64,000 bases of DNA, taken from assembly GCF_030813415.1 (NCBI RefSeq), contig NZ_JAUSUF010000012.1, positions 1 to 64,000 on the forward strand, in the 5' to 3' direction. Position numbers and translations under genes: made by a program. Source of the DNA: Eubacterium multiforme. GTDB taxonomy: Bacteria; Bacillota; Clostridia; Clostridiales; Clostridiaceae. Positions 14,850 to 25,405 of the stretch are shown in pieces. Under the pieces are notes generated by a model. That model searched no databases and was not told the origin of the DNA. It saw only the letters and a list, made by a program, of their open reading frames with translations. Each line of letters opens with the position of its first letter. Position 1 is the stretch's first letter.

Positions 14850-16268
14850 CTATTCTACAACAGTTATCTTCATTAAGTTAGTTGTTCCAACTTTTTCTAC
14901 AGGTACTCCAGCAGTTATAATTACTGTGTCACCCTTCTTTATTAATTCATTCTTTTCAGCGATTTCAATTGATTTTTCCATCATTTCATCAGTTGATTCC
15001 ATTCTACCTGCAACTATTGCATATACTCCCCATGAGAATGCTAATTGCTTAGCAACTTTTTCTTCTGGAGTTATAGCTATAATTGGGCACTCTGGTCTGC
15101 ATTGTGATATTCTCTTAGCAGTTGCTCCACTTTGAGTTGATGCTACGATAGCTGATGCTAATAATTCATTTGCAGCATTACAAGTAGCTCTACTAATTAC
15201 TCCTGATATTGCAGGAACGTGATTAGTTGCCTTTGATACAGCCACTTTATACTTTAATTGTTTTTCAGCTTCTTCAGCAATTTTAGCCATTGTTTGAACA
15301 GCTTCAACTGGGTAGCTTCCGTTAGCACTTTCTCCTGATAACATTATTGCATCTGTTCCATCTAAAATAGCATTAGCTACGTCTGAAACTTCTGCTCTTG
15401 TTGGTCTTGGATTTCTGATCATTGAATCTAACATTTGAGTTGCAGTAACAACTGGTTTTCCAGCCTTGTTACATTTTTCTATTATCATCTTTTGAACAGC
15501 TGGTACATTTTCTATTGGAATTTCAACTCCAAGGTCTCCTCTAGCTACCATTATAGCGTCTGATATTTCGATTATTGAATCTATATTATCAACACCTTCT
15601 TGGTTTTCTATCTTAGGGCAGATAAGTATGTCTTCTCCACCATTTTCATCTAAGACTTTTCTTATAGCTATTACGTCTTCAGCTTTTCTAACGAATGATG
15701 CAGCAATCATAGTTACTCCCATTTTACATCCGAATACTAAATCCGCTTCATCTTTTTCAGTTAAAGCTGGTAACTTTATTGATACTCCAGGAACATTAAC
15801 TCCCTTATGAGTTCCAACTAATCCAGTGTTTTTAACTTCACAATGAATTTTGTTTCCTTCTACTGACTTAACTTCTAATCCAACTAAACCATCATCTATT
15901 AATATAATGTTTCCTGGTTTAACATCATTAGCAAGTCCGTCATAAGTAACTGAACATTTAGTTGTATCTCCAATTACTTCTTCTTGAACATATATAGTAA
16001 AGTCTGATCCCTTTTGAAGTTCAACCTTACTTGGTTCAAATTTACCAGTTCTTATTTCTGGTCCCTTTGTATCTAAAACAATTGCAATTTCCTTATTATA
16101 CTTTTTAGCTAACTTCTTAACTAAATTTATTCTTCCAGCATGTTCTTCATGATCTCCATGTGAAAAATTATGTCTTGAAGCATTCATTCCTGATAATATT
16201 ATCTTTGATAATACTTCTTCACTTTCACTTGCTGGACCAATTGTACAAATCATCTTAGTCTTTTTCAT
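14850..16268 (-). CDS. pyk: Pyruvate kinase
   Basis: A 472-residue glycolytic enzyme (phosphoenolpyruvate + ADP to pyruvate + ATP). Seen are TKMICTIGPAS at the N-terminus, the B domain with DTKGPEIRTG, the active-site CPKIENQEGVDN and MVARGDLGVEIP, and the TATQMLDSMIRNPRPTRAEV signature. The C-terminal regulatory domain is the short form without the extra PEP-utiliser-like domain found in bacilli. The ATG at 16268 has site GAGGGAGTG. It follows pfkA by 69 bases, and the pair is a common Firmicute glycolytic operon. Confidence 0.97.
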   Translation of the reverse strand: MKKTKMICTIGPASESEEVLSKIILSGMNASRHNFSHGDHEEHAGRINLVKKLAKKYNKEIAIVLDTKGPEIRTGKFEPSKVELQKGSDFTIYVQEEVIGDTTKCSVTYDGLANDVKPGNIILIDDGLVGLEVKSVEGNKIHCEVKNTGLVGTHKGVNVPGVSIKLPALTEKDEADLVFGCKMGVTMIAASFVRKAEDVIAIRKVLDENGGEDILICPKIENQEGVDNIDSIIEISDAIMVARGDLGVEIPIENVPAVQKMIIEKCNKAGKPVVTATQMLDSMIRNPRPTRAEVSDVANAILDGTDAIMLSGESANGSYPVEAVQTMAKIAEEAEKQLKYKVAVSKATNHVPAISGVISRATCNAANELLASAIVASTQSGATAKRISQCRPECPIIAITPEEKVAKQLAFSWGVYAIVAGRMESTDEMMEKSIEIAEKNELIKKGDTVIITAGVPVEKVGTTNLMKITVVE

Positions 16269-16337
16269 TCAAATAACACTCCCTCGTTTTTTAATTAACC
16301 CAAAATCTATATATAAAAATTTATTTATAGCTACTAA

Positions 16338-17297
16338 TTATTTTGATAATACTTCTGCTATTCTGTAAGTTTCTTCATCAAATTTACTTTCCATTGCTAA
16401 AGCTTCATCTATATCCATATCTACTATCTTATTTCCAACAGTACCTATAACTCTTGAAGTCTTACCTTGTAATAATACTTCTACAGCCTTTGCACCCATC
16501 TTTGAAGATAATACTCTATCGAAAGCACTTGGGCTTCCTCCTCTTTGGATATGTCCTAAAACTGTTGCTCTAGTTTCAATTCCTGTAACTTCTTCAACTT
16601 CTTCTGCAAGTTCGAATGCTCCACCTACACCTTCAGCTAAAATTATAAGATTGTGCATCTTTCCATTTTGCTTTCCTTCTAGTATAGTTTTGCATAAATC
16701 ATTTTTGTCAAATCCTTTTTCTGGAGTTATTATTGCTTCTGCTCCACCTGCTAATCCTGCATATAAAGCTATATCTCCACAATTTCTTCCCATAACTTCA
16801 ACTATTGAAACTCTTTCATGAGATGTTGAAGTATCTCTTATCTTGTTAATTGCATCTAGTACTGTGTTTAATGCTGTATCAAATCCTATAGTGTAATCTG
16901 TATATGCTAAGTCGTTATCTATAGTTCCTGGTAATCCTACAGTCTTAACTCCTAATTTTGAAAGAAGTTTAGCTCCTGTAAATGATCCATCTCCTCCAAT
17001 TACAACTAAAGCATCTACGCCATAAGCCTTTAATATCTTAACTGCTTTTTTTCTTACTTCTTCTTGCTTAAACTCTGGACATCTAGCTGTTCTTAATATT
17101 GTTCCACCTCTTTGGATTATATCTGCAACAGATGTTCTATCCATAGTGAATAATTCTCCATTTATTAATCCACTATATCCTCTTTGAACTCCCATTACTT
17201 CAAGACCTGATGCTAATGCAGTTCTTGCTACTGCTCTAATTGCAGCGTTCATTCCTGGTGCGTCTCCACCACTAGTTAAAATAGCTATCTTTTTCAT
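16338..17297 (-). CDS. pfkA: 6-phosphofructokinase
   Basis: A 319-residue ATP-dependent phosphofructokinase, exactly the family's usual length. [23 protein letters not shown] at the N-terminus holds the ATP-binding [18 protein letters not shown] and the catalytic GTIDND are present. Allosteric-type arginines are in RQGGG-like [14 protein letters not shown] and [13 protein letters not shown]. The start is ATG at 17297 with site AAAGGAGGAG; an in-frame ATG at 17405 would add 36 residues unlike any PFK. It is first in the pfkA-pyk pair. Confidence 0.97.
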   Translation of the reverse strand: MKKIAILTSGGDAPGMNAAIRAVARTALASGLEVMGVQRGYSGLINGELFTMDRTSVADIIQRGGTILRTARCPEFKQEEVRKKAVKILKAYGVDALVVIGGDGSFTGAKLLSKLGVKTVGLPGTIDNDLAYTDYTIGFDTALNTVLDAINKIRDTSTSHERVSIVEVMGRNCGDIALYAGLAGGAEAIITPEKGFDKNDLCKTILEGKQNGKMHNLIILAEGVGGAFELAEEVEEVTGIETRATVLGHIQRGGSPSAFDRVLSSKMGAKAVEVLLQGKTSRVIGTVGNKIVDMDIDEALAMESKFDEETYRIAEVLSK

Positions 17298-17376
17298 GAT
17301 TACTCCTCCTTTTACCTGTAGGGCATAATTTGTCCCATCGGCAATAAGCCTTCCCACTTTTATATGACCGTCTATA

Positions 17377-17405
17377 ATTGTACATAAATTGTTGAATTTT
17401 ATCAA
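17377..17405 (-). promoter_or_regulatory. Predicted pfkA-pyk promoter
   Basis: On the minus strand TTGATA (17405..17400) and TACAAT (17382..17377) are separated by 17 bases. This gives a leader of about 70 bases before the pfkA ATG. Confidence 0.65.
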
Positions 17406-17787
17406 TGTAAATTCTGCATTTTTTTATATACTTTTATTTATTTAAATATATTTTTTATTTATAAAATAACTTCCAAACCATTCTAAATAATTCTACATAA
17501 TTATTATACCCTATGAACTTTAATTTTATATACAAAATTAAATTTTTTAGGAATTCATTATTGTAAAAATTTTCATTTACATTTCATTTAATATTTTTAA
17601 TTTATTTTAACTATTTAACATTTTTTAATAGTTTTTTTGCTTTTTTATCATTTAAATAATCTATAAATTAAATATTTATAGGTTTTTATTAAATATTTCT
17701 TTATTTCTCATAGTACAATTATCCACTTATTTATGTGAAATTTCAAGACTAAATGCCAAATTTTCAGTATTTTTGCACTATTTCAAC
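17406..17787. other. AT-rich intergenic region between pfkA and dnaE
   Basis: No coding frame is supported. It is very AT-rich. It contains sequence upstream of the pfkA promoter on its left and leads into the dnaE terminator on its right. No riboswitch or repeat is visible. Confidence 0.6.
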
Positions 17788-17826
17788 AAAAAAAGATATG
17801 ATGCATAAAAATAACACCATATCTTT
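17788..17826 (-). terminator. dnaE terminator
   Basis: AAAAGATATG (17791-17800) and CATATCTTTT (17817-17826) form a 10-bp stem with a 16- to 17-base loop, followed on the minus strand by a T run. It lies 7 bases after the dnaE stop. Confidence 0.7.
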
Positions 17827-17832
17827 TAAATT

Positions 17833-20800
17833 TTAGGAATTAATTACCTTAATATTTTCCTCTCCATATTTACCTTTAAGTTCCTTTATTATCTCAGTAT
17901 CTAAGTTAACCCAAGTATCTTTAGATAACCTATAACTTTTCTTTCTTTCTGCATTGAATAAATATACAGCGGAATCTCCTTTATATTCATCAAATCCATG
18001 TTTAAGTTCAAAGTTAATTTTTTTCATAGATTCATCATTTTCCACTCTTATATAAACTTTATTGGAATCCACTTTTTCTAAACCTTCAACTTTTTCACAA
18101 ATAAGTTTTGGTGGTTCATCTTCTTTTAAACTAATTCTTCCTGTTATAGTAACAAGACCATCCTCTGTAATACTTTCACGAACTTTATCTAATGTTCTTG
18201 GAAATACTATTACTTCTATTTCTCCACTTAAATCTTCAAGTTTTAAAAATGCCATAATAGTATTATTTCTTGTAACCTTTTGATTTACTTCTGTAAGTAT
18301 TCCGCCAAGTACAACTCTTTGATTATCCTTAATTGGCATTTCAGATGCTATATCTTCTATATTTATACCCTTTGCTATATTTTCTTCTAAAGCTTTATGA
18401 ACTTTAAATATACTATTTATAGTAGTTGTAGTTTGAAGCTTTAAACTTTTTTCATATTCATCTAATGGATGTCCTGATAAATACATACCTGTCATTTCTT
18501 TTTCCATTGATAAAATATTTTTTTTATTAAACTCTTTTATATTTGGATAAATAACTTCTGGCATACTAACTTCTTCTTCAATAGCAAAAAGACTTATTTG
18601 TCCATCAATATTTCTTTTTCTCTCTCCTGAAACTCCATCCATTAGCTTTTCATAAACAGCTAAAAGTTTTGATCTAAATACTCCAAATGAATCTAAAGCT
18701 CCTGCCTTTATTAAACTTTCAACGGCTCTCTTATTTATGCCTCCAAGGTCTAATTTATTTACAAAATCCATTATTGAAGTAAAATCTCCCTTTGTTTCTC
18801 TAGATTTTACAATTCCTTCAACAACATTAACTCCAACATTTCTTATTGCTGCAAGACCAAAGATAATTTTATCTCCTTCAACAGTAAATTTTGAAAAACT
18901 TTTATTTATATCAGGTGGAATTACTTGAATCCCTAATGTTTCTGCAAATTTTATATAAGCTGAAACTTTTTCATTTATTCCCATAACAGAATTAAGCATA
19001 GCTGCAATCATCTCTACTGGATAATATCTCATTAAATATCCAGTTTGATAACCAACAACTCCATAAGCTGCAGCATGAGATTTATTGAAGGCATAGGATG
19101 CAAAGTCCATCATCATATCATATATTTTATTTGCAATTTCTTCTGATATTCCATTTCTTAAGCAACCTGGAACTTCAATTGTTCCATCTTCATTTACAAT
19201 TCCATAAATAAAGTTTTTTCGCTCCTCTTCCATAACTTTATGTTTTTTCTTAGACATAGCTCTTCTAACAAGGTCACTTCTTCCCATAGAATAACCAGCT
19301 AATTTTCTAACAATTTCCATAACCTGTTCTTGGTATACCATAACACCATAGGTAACATTTAATATGTCTTCAAGTTCTGGAGTTAAATACTCAACTTTAT
19401 TTGGATTATTTTTTCTTTCAATATATCTTGGTATTTCAGCCATTGGACCTGGTCTATATAGTGAAATACCCGCTATAATATCTTCTAATGAATCAGGCTT
19501 TAGCTCCTTCATAAAGGAAACCATTCCAGCTGATTCTAATTGGAAAACTCCTGTTGTCTTTCCTTCTCCAATCATCTTATAAACTTCTTTATCATCAAAG
19601 TCTATTTTATCTAAATCTATATCAATTCCTCTATTGTACTTAATCATCTTAAGGGCATCATTCATAACTGTTAATGTACGAAGTCCTAAGAAATCCATCT
19701 TTAAAAGTCCAAGTTCCTCTAATGTATTCATTCCAAATTGAGTTACTATCATTTCTTCATTCTTTTGAAGTGGAACATATTCAACTAAAGGCTTTGATGC
19801 AATAACAACACCAGCTGCATGAGTTGATGAGTGTCTTGGTAACCCCTCTAAATCCTTACTAACATCTATAAGATTTTTAACTCTTTCCTCAGTGTCGTAA
19901 GCTGTCTTAAGTTCTGGATTTAAGTCTAGTGCCTTTTCTATAGTTATTCCAAGCATTGTAGGCACCATTTTAGCTATTCTATCCACTTCTGCATAGGAAT
20001 AGTCCATTGCCCTACCAACGTCTCTTATACAGGCTCTAGCTGCCATTGTTCCAAAGGTTATAATTTGAGATACATTATCTTCTCCATACTTTTCAACAAC
20101 ATAATCAATTACTTCCTGTCTTCTCTCATAACAAAAATCAGAATCTATATCTGGCATACTTACTCTTTCAGGATTTAAGAATCTTTCAAAAAGTAAACTA
20201 TACTTAATTGGATCTATTTTTGTTATTCCTAGGGTAAAGGCAACTATTGACCCTGCAGCTGATCCTCTCCCTGGTCCTGTTGGTATTCCATTTTCATAAG
20301 AGAATCTTATAAAGTCCCAAACTATAAGGAAGTAATCAACATATCCCATTTGATTAATTACTCCAAGTTCATAATCTAATCTATCTATTAAAACTTTAGC
20401 TTCTTCATTTTCTTCCCTCATGTTAAATATCTTGTCATAATTATATTCTTCATCTTTTATATCATGAAAAACAGAATATCTTTCAATAAGGCCCTTATAA
20501 CAAGTGTCTCTTAAATAAATATAAGGATCTTCTTCCCCTTCTGGAAGTGGAAATTTAGGTAATTTAGATACATGAAATTCATAATCAAAATTACATTCAT
20601 CTGCAATCTTAACTGTATTTTCTAAGGCTTCCTTAACATAAGAAAACATATCATACATTTCTTCAGGTGATTTTAAATAAAACTGATCTGAAGGATACCT
20701 TCTTCTATTTGGATCATCAACAGTTTTTCCTGTTTGAATGCACATTAATATGTCATGAGATTTAGAATCCTTTTGTTCTATATAGTGAACATCATTTGTA

Positions 20801-21411
20801 GCAACTAATGGTATTCCAGTTTCCTTTGATAACTTTATATTTAATTCATTTACTTTTCTTTGTTCTTCCATTCCATGATTTTGAAGCTCTAAATAAAATC
20901 CTTCTTTAAATATATCTTTATAAAGCAGGGCAACCTCTTTTGCTTTATCATAATCACCATTCATTAATGCCTTTTGTACTTCTCCTCCAAGACAAGCACT
21001 TAAAGCAATAATTCCTTCACTATGTTCCCTTAAATAATCATGGTCAATTCTTGGTTTATAATAAAATCCATCAATGGATGCTGTAGATACAATTTTCATT
21101 AAGTTCTCATATCCAGTTTGATTTTTAACTAAAAGAACTAAGTGATTTGTGCTATTATCTTTATCCATGTGTTTAATGTGCCTTGATTTACTTGCTACAT
21201 AAACTTCACAACCTAATATAGGTTTAATTCCCTCTTCTTTTGCAGCTTTATAAAAATCTACACAACCATACATAACTCCATGGTCTGTAATAGCCATACT
21301 ATCCATTCCAAGTTCTTTAGCCTTTTTTACAAGTTTTTTAATTTTACCTGAACCATCTAAAAGGCTATACTCTGTATGAAGATGTAAGTGACAAAACTTT
21401 TCATTACTCAA
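17833..21411 (-). CDS. dnaE: DNA polymerase III alpha subunit DnaE
   Basis: A replicative DNA polymerase of the DnaE class. An N-terminal PHP domain carries LHLHTEYSLLDG and ITDHGVMYG. The palm has PDIDSDFCYERR with catalytic Asp pair and GPGRGSAAGS. The HhH region (INKRAVESLIKAGA) and a C-terminal OB domain (about 1000-1080, VVLGGILTEVNQK) follow. Length (about 1192) fits. The start is probably TTG at 21411: the GTG at 21420 directly abuts the GAGAGGAG ribosome site. In clostridia it is thought to work with PolC at the fork. It follows whiA in one operon, 36 bases away. Confidence 0.96.
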   Translation of the reverse strand: MSNEKFCHLHLHTEYSLLDGSGKIKKLVKKAKELGMDSMAITDHGVMYGCVDFYKAAKEEGIKPILGCEVYVASKSRHIKHMDKDNSTNHLVLLVKNQTGYENLMKIVSTASIDGFYYKPRIDHDYLREHSEGIIALSACLGGEVQKALMNGDYDKAKEVALLYKDIFKEGFYLELQNHGMEEQRKVNELNIKLSKETGIPLVATNDVHYIEQKDSKSHDILMCIQTGKTVDDPNRRRYPSDQFYLKSPEEMYDMFSYVKEALENTVKIADECNFDYEFHVSKLPKFPLPEGEEDPYIYLRDTCYKGLIERYSVFHDIKDEEYNYDKIFNMREENEEAKVLIDRLDYELGVINQMGYVDYFLIVWDFIRFSYENGIPTGPGRGSAAGSIVAFTLGITKIDPIKYSLLFERFLNPERVSMPDIDSDFCYERRQEVIDYVVEKYGEDNVSQIITFGTMAARACIRDVGRAMDYSYAEVDRIAKMVPTMLGITIEKALDLNPELKTAYDTEERVKNLIDVSKDLEGLPRHSSTHAAGVVIASKPLVEYVPLQKNEEMIVTQFGMNTLEELGLLKMDFLGLRTLTVMNDALKMIKYNRGIDIDLDKIDFDDKEVYKMIGEGKTTGVFQLESAGMVSFMKELKPDSLEDIIAGISLYRPGPMAEIPRYIERKNNPNKVEYLTPELEDILNVTYGVMVYQEQVMEIVRKLAGYSMGRSDLVRRAMSKKKHKVMEEERKNFIYGIVNEDGTIEVPGCLRNGISEEIANKIYDMMMDFASYAFNKSHAAAYGVVGYQTGYLMRYYPVEMIAAMLNSVMGINEKVSAYIKFAETLGIQVIPPDINKSFSKFTVEGDKIIFGLAAIRNVGVNVVEGIVKSRETKGDFTSIMDFVNKLDLGGINKRAVESLIKAGALDSFGVFRSKLLAVYEKLMDGVSGERKRNIDGQISLFAIEEEVSMPEVIYPNIKEFNKKNILSMEKEMTGMYLSGHPLDEYEKSLKLQTTTTINSIFKVHKALEENIAKGINIEDIASEMPIKDNQRVVLGGILTEVNQKVTRNNTIMAFLKLEDLSGEIEVIVFPRTLDKVRESITEDGLVTITGRISLKEDEPPKLICEKVEGLEKVDSNKVYIRVENDESMKKINFELKHGFDEYKGDSAVYLFNAERKKSYRLSKDTWVNLDTEIIKELKGKYGEENIKVINS

Positions 21412-21447
21412 AATAGTCACACTCCTCTCTATATAAGAGAAAGGCCA

Positions 21448-22398
21448 TTAGTATGTACCTGACCTTATCTCTTCTGCAATCTTTTCAATTTTTCTTAATC
21501 TATGATTTACTCCAGATTTCCCTACAGGAGGTTCAAGCATTTCCCCTAATTCCTTTAAGGATTCTTCTGGATATTCAAGTCTAAGTTCTGCTATTTCTTG
21601 AAGATTTTTTGGTAATCTTTGAAGACCGATATTTTCTTGAATAAGTTTAATACTTTCAACCTGTCTAACTGCTGCATTAACTGTTTTTGAAAGATTTGCA
21701 GTTTCACAATTTACAAGTCTATTAACATTATTTCTCATTTCTTTTTTAATTCTTATATTTTCTAATTCAAGAAGACATGTATGAGCCCCTAGTATATTTA
21801 ATAAATCTACTATTTGCTCCCCTTCTTTAATATAAATAATAAAGCTATTCTTTCTTTGAATAACTTTAGAGTTAAGTCCACAACTGTTTATAAGTGCACA
21901 TAAATCTTTAGCATATTCTTCACTATGAGTAACAAATTCTAAATGGTAAGTTTTTTCTGGGTTACTTATACTTCCTCCACCTAAAAAAGCTCCTCTAATA
22001 TAAGCTCTCTTTGTTGTATCAGTATCTACAACTTTAGGGTCTATTGTATAATCTAAACTCATAACTCCATCAATCTCTCTTAATATACCAGTCTTTTCAA
22101 GAAGTCCACGAACTCCCATTTCTTCATCTATAACAACCATGTATATATTATTCTTTTTAAGAGAATTACTTTTCTTAACCATTAGTTTAGAGTGAATATT
22201 AAAATGTTCTTTTAGTAAAGTAAATATAAGTCTTGCACTTGCAGGATTTTCAGTAGTTATTCTAAAGGCTAAACCTCCTCCAGAAAATGCAATAGTTCCA
22301 CTTACTTTCATAATGGCTGAAATCTCTGCTAAAGTCTCCTCTTTGCTTATATCACTATATCTACAAATTTCTCCTTTAACTTTTGATGAAAACGACAT
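21448..22398 (-). CDS. whiA: Sporulation/cell-division regulator WhiA
   Basis: A 316-residue protein with a LAGLIDADG-homing-endonuclease-like fold (about 90-220, YIRGAFLGGGSIS) and a C-terminal helix-turn-helix (ELRLEYPEESLKELGEML ... GVNHRLRKI). It is conserved in nearly all Firmicutes and linked to chromosome segregation and division in bacilli. It usually follows rapZ and yvcK, but here those two lie 17 kb away. The ATG at 22398 has site GAAGGAGAG. dnaE is downstream. Confidence 0.95.
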   Translation of the reverse strand: MSFSSKVKGEICRYSDISKEETLAEISAIMKVSGTIAFSGGGLAFRITTENPASARLIFTLLKEHFNIHSKLMVKKSNSLKKNNIYMVVIDEEMGVRGLLEKTGILREIDGVMSLDYTIDPKVVDTDTTKRAYIRGAFLGGGSISNPEKTYHLEFVTHSEEYAKDLCALINSCGLNSKVIQRKNSFIIYIKEGEQIVDLLNILGAHTCLLELENIRIKKEMRNNVNRLVNCETANLSKTVNAAVRQVESIKLIQENIGLQRLPKNLQEIAELRLEYPEESLKELGEMLEPPVGKSGVNHRLRKIEKIAEEIRSGTY

Positions 22399-22457
22399 TT
22401 ATTGCTCTCCTTCTATATATACTAATTAAATATATATATAACTATATACAATATTTA

Positions 22458-22486
22458 ATTATATCATAAAACCTTCAATTTTCTAA
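22458..22486 (-). promoter_or_regulatory. Predicted whiA-dnaE promoter
   Basis: On the minus strand TTAGAA (22486..22481) and a consensus TATAAT (22463..22458) are separated by 17 bases, with a TG one base before the -10. About 50 bases remain before the whiA ribosome site. Confidence 0.55.
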
Positions 22487-22624
22487 CGATATTATTCCTT
22501 GAATTTAAGTAAATATATTCTTATTTTAAATAAATTTTTTCATGTAATAGTATATAATTAAATTATATAGATAATTTTGTAAATATCCACAATAAAATTT
22601 TAATAAACTTAGGAGGAATTACTT

Positions 22625-22921
22625 ATGGAAACTATAAATTTAAGTCTTCAAATATTACCTGTTGTTAAGGAAGAAGATATTTATCCAGTAGTGGATAAAG
22701 TCATAGAATACATAAAATCTAAAGGTGTTAAATACGAAGTTGGTCCTATGGAAACTACAATGGAAGGAGATATGGATACTCTTTTAAGTATCGTTAAAGA
22801 AGCTCAAAACATTTGTGTAAATGAAGGAGCTAAAAGAGTTATTTCTGTAGTTAAAATAGACTATAAGCCAAATGGCGTTACAATGGAAGAAAAAACTTAT
22901 AAATATAGAGATACTATATAG
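22625..22921 (+). CDS. MTH1187-family thiamine-binding-like protein
   Basis: A 98-residue protein of the MTH1187/YkoF-like fold: INLSLQILPVV at the N-terminus, an HMP/thiamine-binding alpha-beta domain, and KRVISVVKIDYKP near 70-82. Members bind thiamine pyrimidines or related compounds in some species; the cellular role is unsure. The ATG at 22625 has site TAGGAGGAA. It is alone on the plus strand, divergent from whiA, with its own terminator. No thiamine riboswitch is seen upstream. Confidence 0.8.
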   Translation: METINLSLQILPVVKEEDIYPVVDKVIEYIKSKGVKYEVGPMETTMEGDMDTLLSIVKEAQNICVNEGAKRVISVVKIDYKPNGVTMEEKTYKYRDTI

Positions 22922-22926
22922 AAATA

Positions 22927-22979
22927 AAAGATAATCTAAAATTTAATAACCTTAGTTACTAATTTTTTAGATTATCTTT
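22927..22979 (+). terminator. Terminator of the thiamine-binding-like gene
   Basis: AAAGATAATCTAAAA and TTTTAGATTATCTTT form a 15-bp perfect stem with a 23-base loop, just after the stop codon. The symmetry means it may also stop minus-strand transcripts from glgP. Confidence 0.65.
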
Positions 22980-23041
22980 AATTTAAATTTGTAATTATAT
23001 TTTTAACTAGTGTTTATTTTAGATAAAACATATTCAAATTT

Positions 23042-25405
23042 TTATTTATTGTGACATGGCTTTATATTCCATATATCTTTACAGTATTCTTTTATTGTTC
23101 TATCACTTGAGAATACTCCTGCATTACATACATTCTCAAAGGCTTTTTTAGCCCATTCTTTTTTATTTTTGTATGCCTTAAATACATCATCTTCTCTTTC
23201 TTTAAAACTTTCAAAATCTGCAAGTAGGAAATATTGATCTCCTTCTTTAATTAAAGATTCATATAAATCCTTAAAATCTCCTGTACCTCCATCATTAAAG
23301 GTTCCATCTATTAATGTATCTACTACCTTCTTTAGACTCTTGTTATCCTTATAGTAGTCTTTTGAATTATATTTATTTCTTAAATCTTCAATTTCTTCTA
23401 CTTCTAATCCAAATATAAAGTTATTATCTTTTCCACTTTCTTTAACAATTTCAACATTAGCTCCATCATTAGTTCCAAAAGTAGGTGCTCCATTTAGCAT
23501 AAACTTCATATTACCTGTTCCTGATGCTTCTTTTCCTGCTGTTGATATTTGCTTTGATATATCTGCTGCTGGGAATAGTTTTTCTCCATAGGAAACTCTA
23601 TAATTCTCTACAAAGACAACCTTTATTTTTCCCTTTATGCTTTCATCATTATTTATAAGATTTGCTACTTCATTTGTAAATTTAATAATAGCTTTTGCCC
23701 TTCTATAACTTGGGAATGCCTTTGCACCATATATAAATGTTACTTTAGGTATATCCATATTAGGATTTTCTTTTAATCTATAATAAAGGTCTAAAATATA
23801 AAATGTATTTAGAAGTTGTCTCTTATACTCATGAAGTCTTTTTATTTGAATATCAAATAATGAGTCTGGATCTAATTTTATTCCTTGAGTTTCTTCTATA
23901 TACTTTGCTAGTTGTTCCTTTTTAATATGCTTAATTTCCATAAATCTTTCTAGAATTTTTTCATCATCAATAAATTTCTCTAATTTTTTTAATTCTTCAA
24001 GATTTTTAACCCAATCTTCACTTCCTAAAAGTTCAGTTATTAATGAAGATAATTCTTTGTTGCATAATCTAAGCCATCTTCTTGGAGTTATTCCATTTGT
24101 TTTATTTTGGAACTTTTCTGGATATAGCTCATACCAATTATGAAGTTCAGTATTTTTTAATATATCTGTATGAAGTTTTGCAACACCATTTACAGCAAAA
24201 CCTACATGTATTGCTAAATTAGCCATTCTTACTTCACCATTATTTATTATTCTAAATTCTTCTATGTCTTTTTCACTATAGCCCTTTTCTTTAAGCTCTT
24301 TAATAAACTCTTCATCTATAACTTGAATTATTTCTAATATTTTAGGGAATAGTTCCTTAATTAAATTAGCATCCCATTTTTCTAGTGCTTCTGCAAGAAT
24401 TGTATGATTTGTATATGCAAAAGTTTTATTAGCTACCTTTAAAGCTTCCTTAAAGGTAAAACCTTCATTATCAATTAAAAGTCTTATAAGCTCTGGTATT
24501 GCTAATACTGGATGAGTATCGTTTAGTTGAACAGCGTGAAGTTTTGCAAAGTTTTCATTAATTTCCCCAAAGGTTTCTTTATGTTTTCTAATTATATCTT
24601 GAAGGGAAGCACTTACTAAGAAATATTGCTGTTTTAATCTTAATAACTTTCCTTCCTTTTTTGAATCATTTGGATATAAAACCCTTGATATATCTTCTGC
24701 TCTATTTTTTAATTCTAATGCTTCATCATATTTTTGCTCATTAAAAAGTTCATAATCAAATTCTTCTAATGGCTCACATTTCCAAAGTCTTAATGTATTT
24801 ATATTTTTGCTTTTATAGCCTATTATTGGAGTATCATATGGAATTGCTCTAACTATCATATCTTTAAAGTTAACTTTAACAGCCTCATCCTCTTTTCTTA
24901 TGCTCCAAGGCTCTCCATACTTTAACCAACTATCAACAGTTTCCTTTTGGAAACCATCTTCAAAAGATTGATTAAATAATCCATTACTATATCTAATTCC
25001 ATATCCCATTAAAGGCATTTCTAATGAAGCTCCTGAATCCATAAAGCATGCTGCAAGTCTTCCAAGTCCACCATTACCAAGACCTGCATCTTCTTCTACT
25101 TCTTCTATTTTATTTAAACTTAAACCTAATTCATCTAAAACTTCCTTTACTTCATTATAAATTCCAAGACTTATTAGATTATTTCCTAATGCTCTTCCCA
25201 TTAAATATTCAGCTGAAAAATAATATGCGTTTTTTTCTTTTGAATATAACTTACTTGTTTCATTCCAATCACAAACTATATTTTCTAATAAAGTTAATGA
25301 TAAGGCATTAAATATTTCAAAATCCTTAGCTTCTTTAATTTCACTTTTCCCATACTTAACTTTTAAATATCTTTTTATCCCATTTTTTATTTCTGCTTTA
25401 TCCAT
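23042..25405 (-). CDS. glgP: Glycogen/maltodextrin phosphorylase
   Basis: A 787-residue GT35 enzyme that releases glucose-1-phosphate from alpha-1,4-glucans. Conserved features include EDAGLGNGGLGRLAACFMDS near 104-123, NGITPRRWL, and the PLP-lysine region KEASGTGNMKFMLNGA. The cofactor PLP is inferred from that motif. The ATG at 25405 overlaps the end of malQ by 8 bases. It is the last gene of the lacI-GH31-malQ-glgP set, where it would degrade maltodextrins made by MalQ (so malP is an equally fair name). Confidence 0.95.
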   Translation of the reverse strand: MDKAEIKNGIKRYLKVKYGKSEIKEAKDFEIFNALSLTLLENIVCDWNETSKLYSKEKNAYYFSAEYLMGRALGNNLISLGIYNEVKEVLDELGLSLNKIEEVEEDAGLGNGGLGRLAACFMDSGASLEMPLMGYGIRYSNGLFNQSFEDGFQKETVDSWLKYGEPWSIRKEDEAVKVNFKDMIVRAIPYDTPIIGYKSKNINTLRLWKCEPLEEFDYELFNEQKYDEALELKNRAEDISRVLYPNDSKKEGKLLRLKQQYFLVSASLQDIIRKHKETFGEINENFAKLHAVQLNDTHPVLAIPELIRLLIDNEGFTFKEALKVANKTFAYTNHTILAEALEKWDANLIKELFPKILEIIQVIDEEFIKELKEKGYSEKDIEEFRIINNGEVRMANLAIHVGFAVNGVAKLHTDILKNTELHNWYELYPEKFQNKTNGITPRRWLRLCNKELSSLITELLGSEDWVKNLEELKKLEKFIDDEKILERFMEIKHIKKEQLAKYIEETQGIKLDPDSLFDIQIKRLHEYKRQLLNTFYILDLYYRLKENPNMDIPKVTFIYGAKAFPSYRRAKAIIKFTNEVANLINNDESIKGKIKVVFVENYRVSYGEKLFPAADISKQISTAGKEASGTGNMKFMLNGAPTFGTNDGANVEIVKESGKDNNFIFGLEVEEIEDLRNKYNSKDYYKDNKSLKKVVDTLIDGTFNDGGTGDFKDLYESLIKEGDQYFLLADFESFKEREDDVFKAYKNKKEWAKKAFENVCNAGVFSSDRTIKEYCKDIWNIKPCHNK

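Noticed and set aside
17298..17376. Riboswitch or T-box in the pfkA leader
   Set aside because: Only short GGC/GCC and GGG/CCC pairings are seen; no known riboswitch core or T-box sequence.
22399..22624. Thiamine riboswitch before the thiamine-binding-like gene
   Set aside because: No CTGAGA core or terminator alternative is present in the 225 bases.
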